Both the position numbers and the translations under genes were made by a program. Below the pieces are notes generated by a model, which made no database searches, was not told where the DNA came from, and saw nothing but the letters and a program-made list of their open reading frames with translations. 64,000 nt of DNA from an uncultured Methanobrevibacter sp. (lineage in GTDB: Archaea; Methanobacteriota; Methanobacteria; Methanobacteriales; Methanobacteriaceae): NCBI GenBank assembly GCA_900318035.1, contig ONJC01000004.1, forward strand, positions 1 through 64,000, read 5' to 3'. Shown piece after piece: positions 50,301-57,100 of the stretch. Position 1 is the first letter of the stretch, and each line of letters opens with the position of its first letter.

Positions 50301-51475
50301 ATGACTTAGAGGTTAATGTAGTTAATGGTAAGGGAAGTATTATGGTCTCTTTAGGAGTTGGAGATTACAGTACTCTCACTAATATTGATTGTCCTAATTA
50401 TGAAACTGATGTCATAGAGGCTAAATTTACTGTATTGCCAGTTGAAGATTATGATTTTGATGTTAAAATGATTGATAAGACTGTTATTTTCCATGCTCCG
50501 AGTGATGCTACCGGAAACGTAACTCTTGTTGTGGGTAACATAACATATGTTGTCCGTTTGGAAAATGGTACTGCAGAAATTACTGTCAGTGATTTAATTG
50601 AAGGATCAAACATTGTTAGAATTGCTTATTCGGGTGACAGTAAATATGCTCCAAGAAGCTATTCAACCGATTTGATTGTCAATACAAAGATTGTTGCTTC
50701 TGATATGACTCGCGGATATAACAGCGGTGTTGATTATCAGGTTAAAATCGTTGATAATAATGGAAATCCATTGAAAAATAAGACTGTGACATTTACAGTA
50801 AATAATGTAAAATATGTTTCCATCACCAACGCAAAGGGTATTGCTGAGCTCAATGCTAAGCTTCGTGTTGGAACATACAATGTAACAGTCACTTTGGAAG
50901 ACGGCAAAAATGTTACAAAAAAACTTAAGATTGTTAAAAGAATTGTCGGCAATAAAAATGTTGTGAAATATTACAACAGCAGATTTAAATATAAATTTAA
51001 AGTTATTGGCGATAATGGTAAGGCTGTTGGTAAGGGAGTAATTGTCCCCGTTAAGATAGGTAAAAAAACCTACAAGCTTAAAACAAATAAAAAAGGTTAC
51101 ATTACTTTCAGATTAACTAAACGTTTCACTCCTAAAAAATATACTATAAAAGCAGCTTACAAAGGATATAAAATTAAAAACAAGATTAAGGTTAAGCGAG
51201 TAATATTCACTAAAAAAACATTCAAGGTCAAGAAATCTTCAGGAAAACTGGTCTTGAAGGCGAAACTTAAACAAGGTAAAAAACTCCTAAAATACAAAAA
51301 AGTGACATTTAAGTTTAAAGGTAAAAAATACAAGGTTAAAACCAACAAAAAGGGAATAGCTAAACTAACCATTAAACAAAATGTTATTAAAAAGCTTAAG
51401 GTAGGAAAAAAATATGTATTCAGAATAACTTACCTGAAAAGTTCTATAAAAACAACAGTTAAAGTAAAAAGATAG
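38381..51475 (+). CDS. Giant adhesin-like protein, beta-helix and Ig-like repeats
   Basis: A secreted surface protein of about 4364 residues. From ATG 38381 it begins with a signal peptide (MNFKRIFLISLILCFLSVAC); an ATG at 38336 would put 15 polar residues before it, and GTGAT precedes 38381. Residues to about 2000 form right-handed beta-helices of the PMP type with many GGAIY repeats, punctuated by NNWFG or NWWG motifs near 39976, 40985, 42386 and 43129. Several ~85-90-residue Ig-like modules follow (44.4-46.6 kb), then five 256-residue units (46601-50440), then a Lys-rich Ig-like end (about 50700-51475). No membrane anchor or sortase motif is visible. A role in attachment or pseudomurein binding is inferred. 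Confidence 0.9.
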   Translation: MNFKRIFLISLILCFLSVACVSASENHTSIESSNLNAVGVVDEDINEYDNGAYAGKNGSDGLSVVSGNLLSSSNIDDKNTTLGVVVGENGSAGRGIISDNLLSISNSEDKLSASKVGTRDELNNLVLAAKEGSTITLDKDYDFLGAVKPIEITKSIVIDGKGHTITLGYNNAFNLKYVSSIRKIEIKNINFLRGSGGAIIADGQCPFIISNCKFINCSRGGLAGAISAQAKYNSQIIDCTFKRCYAFGEMKTVRWETSATMTSTASSSGGAISISDLVTVKSCRFEDCSAGDGGAINAYGKCQILDCVFVKNHAGRAECMQSYEHGGAIYLKGGSGALVKGCTFNENSAGRFGGAISMYANDVRIEDCVFNSNYVDDSVKQKGGAIFINSDSKIGDTGIQITRCTFNNNGFNGNKHYCKYGGAIYFDEGIIVGHISYCNFTGNGASKEGGAVYASSNCKFLNFKGCLFTKNQVKKYGGGIYLDSKSSTIVDCAFVEQPNAIYCDHKGCSVKFSTFLRNDNYDVWSTKEINIANNWFGNTMDNRYYDLAKLKGKAVNLNNRENLYLVAASMDKNYHNGQESTVDLNFRYMRDSPTSDSKLPPFSNPAIRYVVSGVNARVVSDNLYLANGKSSFKFLADPSKSTSSLTVDCYGAKLTLKLNLNPNSFAALQAAIDSSQSGVLNLTHDYSRDKSIDKDMSINILKNLVINGNGHTVDSKSLGNVFKIKNSKVNLEINNLNIVNCNSNYGAAIDAYADRVIINNCKFINCSAKFDGGAIKMEGNGITITNSTFINNFADRFGGSVSINCSNKDNVIRDCIFINSNSRQDGCFIYVWRYTNLNLANSILLTDSPTRYIGKPSDDPKFNVMFIENNWFGGTNDDILKNYDLLKNINVKNLLYLNVTPSSSEIQIGNSSKITLRFYSYDLKTKQAVPLTNFRNMKFGVKMLKEGGKLSSDSIVLTNNKGDVVYTSSSNGMMPIEIDYNLFKHRINLDQFYDGSFTALQYLINNSGNVINLEMDYTYSSSSDYNIIDGVVINKNLTINGNNRVIDANGTIRIFNIGNYNVVLNNITFVNGNDDNGGAILTSALTDISINHCRFENNSATRGGAIYLKCYKNASISSSVFKNNSATEWGGAIYYDGYDQNRPSCSISGTFINNKATNDGGAVYLSDVANYKLSGNFTNNTAKNGGAVYSHTTIAIKSFSIDGIFNSNKADYGGAVYAYSSSGNFKGTYQNNQASKDGGAIYLTESYMLNNITGKFYDNVAKGYGSAVCAEKIGNLGINLYESTFIRNGGGKATVYSSGYRYLNIHDSILINNTDLRIFDTSKKEAVDGRLKSVNNWFGYTTDNLNTKPSVGERVELNDWLFLDVGYGKTDVHQHSKNNIDFSFKSYDAKKGTISDYAGNIKINLSLKSNTGRFSNNSFILGNSPVKIIYIPDSFDINKVVVLANLSKYSYNVYEIKYNVVEHPRDSFYTLQDIIDHIVSNIINLHQNFRFYPDCDDPNGITINRNITINGNGYNVDGNGSSRIFTILSDNVVLENISLINGNEINGSAIYASGKNITIRNSILLNNFDTVIYATNPLNASYNWWGNTVDTFNRKANVSDNVVVDNALFASFNANSNIIGAGNKTTLTLNLTNLYDFNSKSKSTYDGLNLFEFGFNAVGGKINVTSDKIKKGKIPVSFEAIGPVYGEIYAKYGNVELKHEFEIIYDDDSFTALYTLINKTGVDGLVNLTHDYVFYDYDADYVNGIPIDKAVTINGNGFAISGMNQSSIFNISANNVSLKNIHFLDAISAVEWWGNNGLISNISVNNTYSALIYRGSNLVVRDSNFTRARLYSLNLEGSNHVVDSCKFVDNFGPSIIGYDILDLNITDSVFNNQNSPASSIVDLCWCEDVNISDCIFNNKNNRSINILQGSTVYLANNDLSESDYIFNDGTILSKTFACLDDVNLNHMVGDVILLNATLYDDNNNIILVDEFNFKINDELFAAEFYIDEYKYLWTLTNGSWLVVPDISEKSFANCTVDSLIVNVLKYNSSVIITSIRDVIYGEDVKIGFEYENSTAVLVTVTINSEVVFNETTNGNNVSIPDLGTGFYNVVITTLENEFYRSSSVASDFRVNRAGSSLTLEEILDTYYGKDIIINFTVENRTSVVASIYNIDTKEFVINDVVEGNLFTINNLPVGSYAVTLTNIIDRNYNPSGDYAAFNVLKVNSSIILDNKAEYVYGNVVINYDIDNLTNVTVTVVDLQSGEVDNFTTTNSTINLDLDAGSYEITLVNVGTDNVFASQDSKTFFVLPANSSVEIDDIGDVYYGDDIEISFDVINATNVTVIVKDENNNVIYKNNTDESYFDLSDLAVGKYTVEVYNSGSNNFNPSNDTKTFYVLKVGSLIEFDYSNVTYYGMPFRLDYDVENETLLNICIYDSEGFVIFDKNFNEISELPEDMSNLTEEAYLGYYFFIYRNLTAGNYTFEFTNLGNSNISGSKVNGSFEIIKAPSYVEILVDSIVYGDDLEVYINVVNATTVNIIIKDDVGVIVYDENITSSPVIVSDLIPGNYTVIVTNYDTENIIGNSSSEEFCVYKLNSTVKLNNISDIYYEDAVLIEFGVENKTVINVRIQNQDGEVVYDNNVTSDAVLIPNLNVGNYTVTVTNLETFNISKSSDSKSFRVLKRSINITVVVEDNVYGELSVINVISDIDGVFPVNVGNQQLLVDVMDGYGNAMINLDAGNYTANVNYTDDNYDINMTGSSFAVYKADVALSVEVLDRVYTADVEGNVFASVDGEYTVVIGDNIVHVTVLNGIAAFNVGILNVGKYTASVIFNGSDNYNAGVNESAFEVTQSGTNFNIVANESEITYGNSINITQSLPADATGNITYFFADGKVTKVLNVGESFVLSGLDVGSYVVYANYSGDSNYAPARDSLTITVNKAVNNILVFGEDGVYLENSTIVVVADVDGVYAVNVSGKKVRIYVLNGIGTNTISLNAGNYSADVEYVNPNYVNNITIIPFTVAKADVALSVEVLDRVYTADVEGNVFASVDGEYSVVIGDNSVPVTVLNGVGAFNVGVLDAGNYTVRVIFAGNDNYNGNANESTFKVTQSGTNFNIVANESELTYGNSINVTQSLPGDATGNITYSFANGTVIKVLNVGESFVLSGLDVGSYVVYANYSGDSNYAPARDSLTITVYKAVNNILVFGQDVKYLENSTITVVADVDGEYYVDVGGKLVVVNVLDGRGVNVTALDAGNYSADVRYVNVNYLNNVTCIPFTVAKADVALSVEVLDRVYTADVDGVVFASVDGEYTVVIGDNSVPVTVLNGVGAFDVGVLDAGNYTVRVIFAGNDNYNGNANESNFEVAKSGTNFNIVANENNITYGNSINVTQSLPGDATGNITYFFANGTVIKVLNVGESFVMPVLDVGSYVVYANYSGDSNHAPARDSLTITVNKAVNNVLVFGQNVAYPENSTIIVVADVDGEYYVDVGGKLVVVNVLGGNGVNTIALDAGTYFADVGYVNANYVNNVTSIPFSVVKADVALSVEVLDRVYTADVEGIVFASVDGKYSVVIGDKIIPVTVLNGVGAFDVGVLDAGNYTVRVIFAGNENYNANVNESTFEVTRSGTNFNIVANENNITYGNSINVTQSLPGDATGNITYFFANGTVIKVLNVGESFVMPVLDVGSYVVYANYSGDSNYAPARDSLTITVNNAVNNIIVFGQNVAYPENSTITVVADVDGEYYVDVGGKLVVMNVLNGIGVNTIALDAGNYSADVKYVNPNYVNNVTIIPFTVAKAGVALSVEVLDVVYSADVDGNVFANLDGEYNVIIGDTLKVVNVKNGIGTFNFGILPVGNYDVYVIFAGNKNYNANSNSSTFKVTSTGTNFNVIANSTEITYGESIDITQTLPADATGNVTYRFANGTVINVVGVNESFVLSGLDAGSYVIYANYSGDSNYASALDSVTIVVNKAINNVVVSAKSVIYPDNVTINVKADIDGIYIVSVGGNDLEVNVVNGKGSIMVSLGVGDYSTLTNIDCPNYETDVIEAKFTVLPVEDYDFDVKMIDKTVIFHAPSDATGNVTLVVGNITYVVRLENGTAEITVSDLIEGSNIVRIAYSGDSKYAPRSYSTDLIVNTKIVASDMTRGYNSGVDYQVKIVDNNGNPLKNKTVTFTVNNVKYVSITNAKGIAELNAKLRVGTYNVTVTLEDGKNVTKKLKIVKRIVGNKNVVKYYNSRFKYKFKVIGDNGKAVGKGVIVPVKIGKKTYKLKTNKKGYITFRLTKRFTPKKYTIKAAYKGYKIKNKIKVKRVIFTKKTFKVKKSSGKLVLKAKLKQGKKLLKYKKVTFKFKGKKYKVKTNKKGIAKLTIKQNVIKKLKVGKKYVFRITYLKSSIKTTVKVKR
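44430..46600 (+). repeat. Ig-like ~85-90-residue modules in the giant adhesin
   Basis: About eight diverged modules, each beginning around a (D)VYYGDD/IYYED motif, followed by a VENxT strand and ending in GNYTVxVxN plus a short Ser/Lys linker. At the protein level they are one family, but their DNA identity is low, so they are older than the 768-bp units that follow. Confidence 0.7.
46601..50440 (+). repeat. Five tandem 768-bp units
   Basis: The phrase encoding ADVALSVEVLD starts at 46601, 47369, 48137, 48905 and (diverged) 49673, exactly 768 bases apart each time. Each 256-residue unit holds three Ig-like modules: ADVALSVEVLD-, SGTNFNIVANE- and NNILVFGQ-type. Units 2-4 are nearly identical in long blocks, unit 1 a little less, and unit 5 clearly diverged. 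Such blocks suggest recent recombination and likely copy-number change. Confidence 0.9.
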
Positions 51476-51489
51476 GGGGATGTCGCACC

Positions 51490-51512
51490 CTATTCTTTTA
51501 ATTTTTTTTAAT
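51490..51512 (+). terminator. Oligo-T terminator after giant adhesin
   Basis: A T-rich tract (ATTCTTTTAATTTTTTTTAA) follows the stop by about 20 bases. The remaining gap to 51741 is A+T-rich with no gene or structured element seen; an A+T-rich promoter for the next gene lies near 51700-51715. Confidence 0.5.
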
Positions 51513-51741
51513 AAAGTGCATTATTTTATTTTTCTATTTTTTTAAAATGGATTGTTTTCTAATTCTTGTTATTTAATTTAGTGTAATTTTAAGGATTTGC
51601 CACTTTAGAAGAGAACATATTTTTGAATTAAAACAGCTATTTTTTCCTTTTTTTATTTTTGTTATAAATTTCAAAAGATTTAATAGTGACTCCACTATAA
51701 AATTACTATATAAATTATTTGTAATTAAAGGAGGTTTGCTC

Positions 51742-52071
51742 ATGAAGGAACTTACATGTGATGACGTTTTGGAATATCAGAATCTTTTAAAAATGGCACC
51801 ATTATTTATATTGAAAAGGATGGCCAGAAAAAAATCCAATTTGGTAAAAAAGTTTGAACCAAAAGTCAAATCATATGTTGATAATTTGGATAGTAATCAT
51901 CAAGAAAAGTTAAATATTCTATTAAATAGTAATATTGATGATTTGCAGGCTTTAATGGATGAAGCTTACAAAAAATCAAATAACAAGCAATTTAAGATAT
52001 TGGCGGATCCGAAAAATAAGGAATTTATCCATATAAATCTTGAAGAATTAAAAAAATTGGTCAACTTTTAA
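51742..52071 (+). CDS. Small helical basic protein
   Basis: A 109-residue protein with many Lys, Asn and Leu residues in helical patterns, no cysteine and no membrane segment. The ATG at 51742 has a perfect GGAGG 7 bases upstream; a TTG at 51736 lies inside that spacing. It may be a small nucleic-acid or protein-binding factor, but nothing proves it. It is convergent with dus, the ends overlapping by 4 bases. Confidence 0.6.
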   Translation: MKELTCDDVLEYQNLLKMAPLFILKRMARKKSNLVKKFEPKVKSYVDNLDSNHQEKLNILLNSNIDDLQALMDEAYKKSNNKQFKILADPKNKEFIHINLEELKKLVNF

Positions 52072-53063
52072 TCGTTTTTTCTATGTTCCCTATAAGATGT
52101 AAGATACTCATCTAATAGGATGAACAATTCTTCTTTTGTATTTGCTTTAAAAATTCTTGGTTTGATTTCAAAGCTTCCTGGAAGATTTTTCAAATAATAG
52201 GCGGCATGACTTCTCATTTCGGGAATTGCCACCTCTTCACCTTTAAGGTCAATCAATAACTCTGCATGTTTTTTCGCCATACTTATTTTTTCTTCGGCGC
52301 TCACACTTTCAGGCTCTTTTCCATCATCCAGATATTCGATGCACTGTTTAACAAGCCAAGGGTTTCCCCTGATTGCCCGACCAATCATTATTGCATCGCA
52401 GCCGGTTTCATCAAGCATTCTTTTTGCATCGTAACATGTCCAGATATCTCCATTGCCTATAACTGGTATGGAAACTTCTTCTTTTACTTGTTTTATCAGT
52501 GACCAATCTGCAGGCGTGTCGTATCGGTCTTCTCGGGTACGTGGATGTACGGTTATTGCTGATGCACCTGCATCTTCAACTATTTTTGCCATTTTAAGTG
52601 CATTAATACTATTTTTACTCCATCCACTTCTTATTTTCACAGTAACTGGAATCGGAACGGTATTTACAACGGCTTTAACTATTTCTTCGGCCTTGGTTGG
52701 ATTTTTTAAAAGGGCACTTCCTGCCTTGCTTTTAACGGCAACTTTTTTTACAGGGCATCCCATGTTAATGTCAATAATGTCTGGCTTCATGTTTTCATGA
52801 ATGAATTTTGAAGCTATTTTAAAGGATTCCGCTTCTGCTCCGAAAATCTGCTGGGAAATCGGCCTCTCTTCTTCGGTCATGTATAGCATTTCCTTTGTTT
52901 TGTAATTGTCATACATTATGGCTTTGTCCGAAACCATTTCTGTTTCAATCAGTCCGCATCCCATGGATTTGACTATTCTTCTGAATGCAGAATCGCAAAT
53001 TCCTGCCATGGGGGCCAAAACAACTTGGTTATTGATTTTTACATTGCCGATTTTCCATTTCAT
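52068..53063 (-). CDS. dus: tRNA-dihydrouridine synthase
   Basis: A 331-residue FMN-dependent Dus, which reduces uridine in the D-loop of tRNA. The catalytic Cys is 103 in INMGCPVKKV. APMAGICDSAFR near residues 17-28, VTVKIRSGW near 138-146, IGNGDIW near 205-211 and MIGRAIRGNP near 228-237 bind FMN and tRNA. The helical C-terminal domain (about 245-331) is present. It is alone on the minus strand. Confidence 0.93.
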   Translation of the reverse strand: MKWKIGNVKINNQVVLAPMAGICDSAFRRIVKSMGCGLIETEMVSDKAIMYDNYKTKEMLYMTEEERPISQQIFGAEAESFKIASKFIHENMKPDIIDINMGCPVKKVAVKSKAGSALLKNPTKAEEIVKAVVNTVPIPVTVKIRSGWSKNSINALKMAKIVEDAGASAITVHPRTREDRYDTPADWSLIKQVKEEVSIPVIGNGDIWTCYDAKRMLDETGCDAIMIGRAIRGNPWLVKQCIEYLDDGKEPESVSAEEKISMAKKHAELLIDLKGEEVAIPEMRSHAAYYLKNLPGSFEIKPRIFKANTKEELFILLDEYLTSYREHRKND

Positions 53064-53134
53064 AAATACACATCATTGGATTAAATTAAAAATAGATAGT
53101 TATTTTTTGGATAAAAATAAAAAATGTAGGACTA

Positions 53135-53986
53135 TCAGTTAAATAGTCCATCAAATAATCCTTTCACGGAATTTGTATTAACAGTGGTGTTGTTAAACGC
53201 ACCGGACACCTCTGAAGTGTAGTTGTTTATGTCTCCTTGCACGTTTTGCATTTGCTGAATACTTGTTGCAAGGTTTTCCACATCACTGTTTGTAATGTTA
53301 ATATTGTTTACAACTGTGTAATTATTGATTATATTTACAATAGTTTGGTGATCTGTAACATTTTCTTCTTTTACTGTTTCTTTAACGTTATCAACTAAAT
53401 CTGATAATTTGTCAGCGCTGACATTTGAATTTTCAACAATTTCAGCTTCTGTGTAAATTTCTTTGTTTGCTGCTTCTTTTACAGGTTCAGGAATTTTAAC
53501 ATTTGTAATCTCTTCATAGGAATTCATTATTCCTGCAAGTGCGGATTCCCCGGTTGCAGTTGTTGGGCTTGTCACATAAACGTGGCCTGCAGTGATTCCT
53601 GAGGATTTCAATGCTGAAATGTACATGTCTCCAGTTATTGTGGTAATTTTGGATTTGTCCACGCTAACTTCGAGATTGTCATTCTCATTTAAGTCAACGA
53701 GTGCTGATGAAAATATCTGATCAGAACCGTAAGTTTTACCGGTTATTGAAGTTGAAATCTTATTTACTTGATCTGCAGTAATTATTTTTGATTTTACGTT
53801 GTGCATGTCAACGTGTGCTTGTTGTACAAAAAAGTCATCTACAATATTCTTATAATCTGCATTGTGGTGAGTTGTTTCACCATAAGTTATCACTACCTGG
53901 TTATCATTGGCCGAAAAGCCTGCTGGGATAACCATTCCTACTAAGATTATAGATAATATAATTATGCCTATCATACTCTTTTGCAT
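53135..53986 (-). CDS. Secreted DUF1002 family protein
   Basis: A 283-residue exported protein. An N-terminal signal (MIGIIILSIILVGMVIPAGF SA region) is followed by a domain matching DUF1002: VVITYGETTHHNADYK near residues 31-46, an ITADQVNKI segment, a TSPTTATGESALAG segment and a helical second half with many Asn residues. The family's role is unknown in bacteria and archaea. It is divergent from the CobN-like surface gene, sharing the 193-bp gap 53987-54179, so the two may be co-regulated or functionally linked. Confidence 0.85.
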   Translation of the reverse strand: MQKSMIGIIILSIILVGMVIPAGFSANDNQVVITYGETTHHNADYKNIVDDFFVQQAHVDMHNVKSKIITADQVNKISTSITGKTYGSDQIFSSALVDLNENDNLEVSVDKSKITTITGDMYISALKSSGITAGHVYVTSPTTATGESALAGIMNSYEEITNVKIPEPVKEAANKEIYTEAEIVENSNVSADKLSDLVDNVKETVKEENVTDHQTIVNIINNYTVVNNINITNSDVENLATSIQQMQNVQGDINNYTSEVSGAFNNTTVNTNSVKGLFDGLFN

Positions 53987-54167
53987 ATTATCACCTCAAT
54001 ATAATAGCAAATTTTATTTGTACATTTAAGTATTTAAATGTATATTATTTGAAGTTGTAATTTTTCTTAAATTTACATAAATTCAGCAACTTTTATATGT
54101 TTTCAAACTAAATTTAAACTTATAGTAAATAAATTATTACTATTACTTTATAATTAATCAGTTAAAA

Positions 54168-54182
54168 GGAGGTGAAAATACG
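54168..54182 (+). promoter_or_regulatory. Strong ribosome-binding site followed by ACG
   Basis: GGAGGTGA (54168-54175) is the best ribosome-binding site in the window. Four bases later comes ACG (54180-54182) and no ATG, GTG or TTG until ATG at 54216, 41 bases from the site. From ACG the product would begin (M)AKLNNRIIFAF, a normal signal-peptide n-region. Confidence 0.75.
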
Positions 54183-57100
54183 GCAAAGCTTAATAATCGA
54201 ATAATATTTGCATTTATGATTTCTATATTGCTTCTGGTTTCTGTAGGTTGTGTATTTGCAGAAGCCAATGAGACAATATCTGGGGTTGCTAAAAATACTA
54301 CTGCTGTGACGCATGATACGGTTTTAACGTCAAGTGATGATAATCAGATATTGGCAGCCAACGACAATGTCATTAATATTAATGTAAAGGATTCATACAT
54401 CAAGAACAGCAGCACTTGGGATGAGGATGGTATTAACCTAGCGGGAGCTACCGTCAAGGTCTTTGATTCCAACAATAAATTGGTTTCAACAAAAATCACT
54501 GATTCTAAAGGTAATGCTGTGATTAAAAATCTGGGTTCAAAGGTTTACTCACTTGAAGTTTCCTACTCGACTTATGAACCTATAAAATTGACTGATTTGG
54601 ACTTCACAAAAAAGAGCGGTACCCTGAATATAAATGATGTTATTTTTGTTCCGGACATATTGCTTTTGGTGGATTACAATTCTCACAACGAGAAGGTCGA
54701 CATATTGATGAACATGTCAAAAAGGGTAGCTTACATAAGTACTACAGATTTTGACAAGTCCAGGGCATGGTTAGTTGAATATGCCAAGTTCATGCATATT
54801 GACATGTTTTCAGAATCCGCATACAGCGTTCTTACAGGACAATACTTAAAAGAGCTTTTGGCAAAATCTCCAGCTAATGCGAATTATAATGTAGCGTATA
54901 CGTTCAGTGTCTTTTCACAGCAAATATTGAACAACACTGGTTTGCATATAGTGGGCGCTTCTCCAAAGAACAATACCTACGATACAATTGAAAATACCTA
55001 CATTGGTTCTTATTTCCAGGCTAGGGATATTGAAGAGTCAGATATTCTCCAGAGCAATATGAAAAATTATTTTGATTATGTTCGTTATTTGATTAATCCT
55101 TCAAAATATTCTAATCCAACTCTTGATGAGAATAATGCTCCGTTAATGTCTCCTGAATGTGGTTTTTATCATCCTGATTTGGGAATGTATACACTTGTTC
55201 CCGAAGGAGTTTTGATTAATTCATGGATTCGTGAAAATCCAGGTTATACTCACAGTTCCGATGGTAGTTTAAACTGGATGACTGAAAATTATGTGGAATG
55301 GTTAACTAAGGTCTTGGATCCGACAGCATTGTTTAAAAAGTTTGAAAGTGATTATATAGCTAAATTCCATCCTAAAAAACCTTTTATAGCTATTGCTTCC
55401 TATTATGGTGGTGAAGAGGTATCTGATGCATTGATAAGAGGTTATGAAGCAAACGGAAGACCAGCATTTAATGTATTTAAAACTGGTACTCAGCCTCCAA
55501 TGTCTTCAATTTTAAATAAGATAGCCAATCTTTCAACTGTTGGAATATCTGCCATAAATTCATTATGCAGCTGGTCATTGGATTATGCCAACGGTACTGC
55601 AGAACCTGATTTGACAGATATCGATTTGCATGTTTTAAAGGGAATCGTTGAGATTTCTGAATACAGTTACAACAGTGAATTGGGGCCTCAAGTTGAATGG
55701 ACATACATGGTTACCTATCCGAGTTTTGAAGGTGTATTCGGTCAGGTCGCATTATCCTGGGTTGACAGTCTGGGAAAATCCCACGTTATTCAGGATGGTG
55801 TGGATAAGATGGTTCAGTTAAACTGTAAATGGGCCGATTTGCATGATTTGAATAATTCTGATAAAAAGGTAGCCGTAATGCTTTATAATTATCCTCCGGG
55901 TAAAGCTGAGATAGGTGCATCTTATTTGGATGTATTTTACAGTGCTTATGAGTTACTTGTTCAGTTATATCTTCAGGGCTATGATATTGGCGGGTCTGTA
56001 GAGTATCTGAATTACTATAATAATACTTATGAAATTCTTATCAATTCAACAACAGGTTACAAAATCAATGGAACCGTTGCAAATTTCATTTCATTATATA
56101 ATCTGACTCAAATCATATTTGACATGAACAACAAGGGTTCATGGGCAAGCGGTCTGCTTGAAAAATATGTAGAGGAAAATTGGGATACATTAATGAAGCA
56201 TCATCAACTGATATCCCTTGAAGATTTCGAATATCTGACTTCCGACATTAGGGATAAGTTGTACAATGATCTTATGAGTTATTGGGGAGACAATTTAGGT
56301 CCGGCAATGGTATATAAGAACAAATACATTGTAATTCCTGGTGTATGGTTCGGTAATGTGTTCATTACTTTCCAACCGAGTAGAGGTTGGGAGGAAGTTC
56401 AGGACTATCACAGTCTGGTTATTCCTCCTCACCAGCAATATGTGTCATTTTATAAATGGATGGAAAAGACTGCAAAAATCAATGCAATTGTAAGTATGGG
56501 AACTCACGGAACCTTGGAATGGCTACCCGGTATTAATCTTGGTGCATTTCCTGGAGACTGGACTTTTGAATTGTCTTTGATTCCAACAGTATATCCGTAC
56601 ATTGTATCAAACCCTGGTGAAGCTATGGTTGCTAGAGACAGAAGTTCCGCTTTACTGATTACTCACATGACTCCTGCAATGGTGTCATCAGAGTTATATG
56701 GTAACTATACTACATTGAAAAACTATATCAATTACTATAAGGAGCAACTGAGCTTAAATGTAACTTCCAATGCAGAATCGTATAAGAACATGATTTTGGA
56801 ATTGGCTCCTGAATTAGGTTTCAGAAATCTCTCAAGCAATGAAACCTTCCAGGAATGGATTGATGAATTGCACCACTATCTGGATGACATGGAAGATGAT
56901 TTCAACACATTCGGTCTTCACACTCTTGGTAAGATATTGACAGGTTATGAACTGATTGAAGAAGTTGTTACAATTGTCACTTCCCAAACAAAAATCTATG
57001 ATCAGTTGATTGAATTCATGTATCCTAAATTGGCGGGATTGAGTTTCTATAAGGACATGCAAAAGGATTTCAGATATGCCAACCATGTTGAAAACATCAC

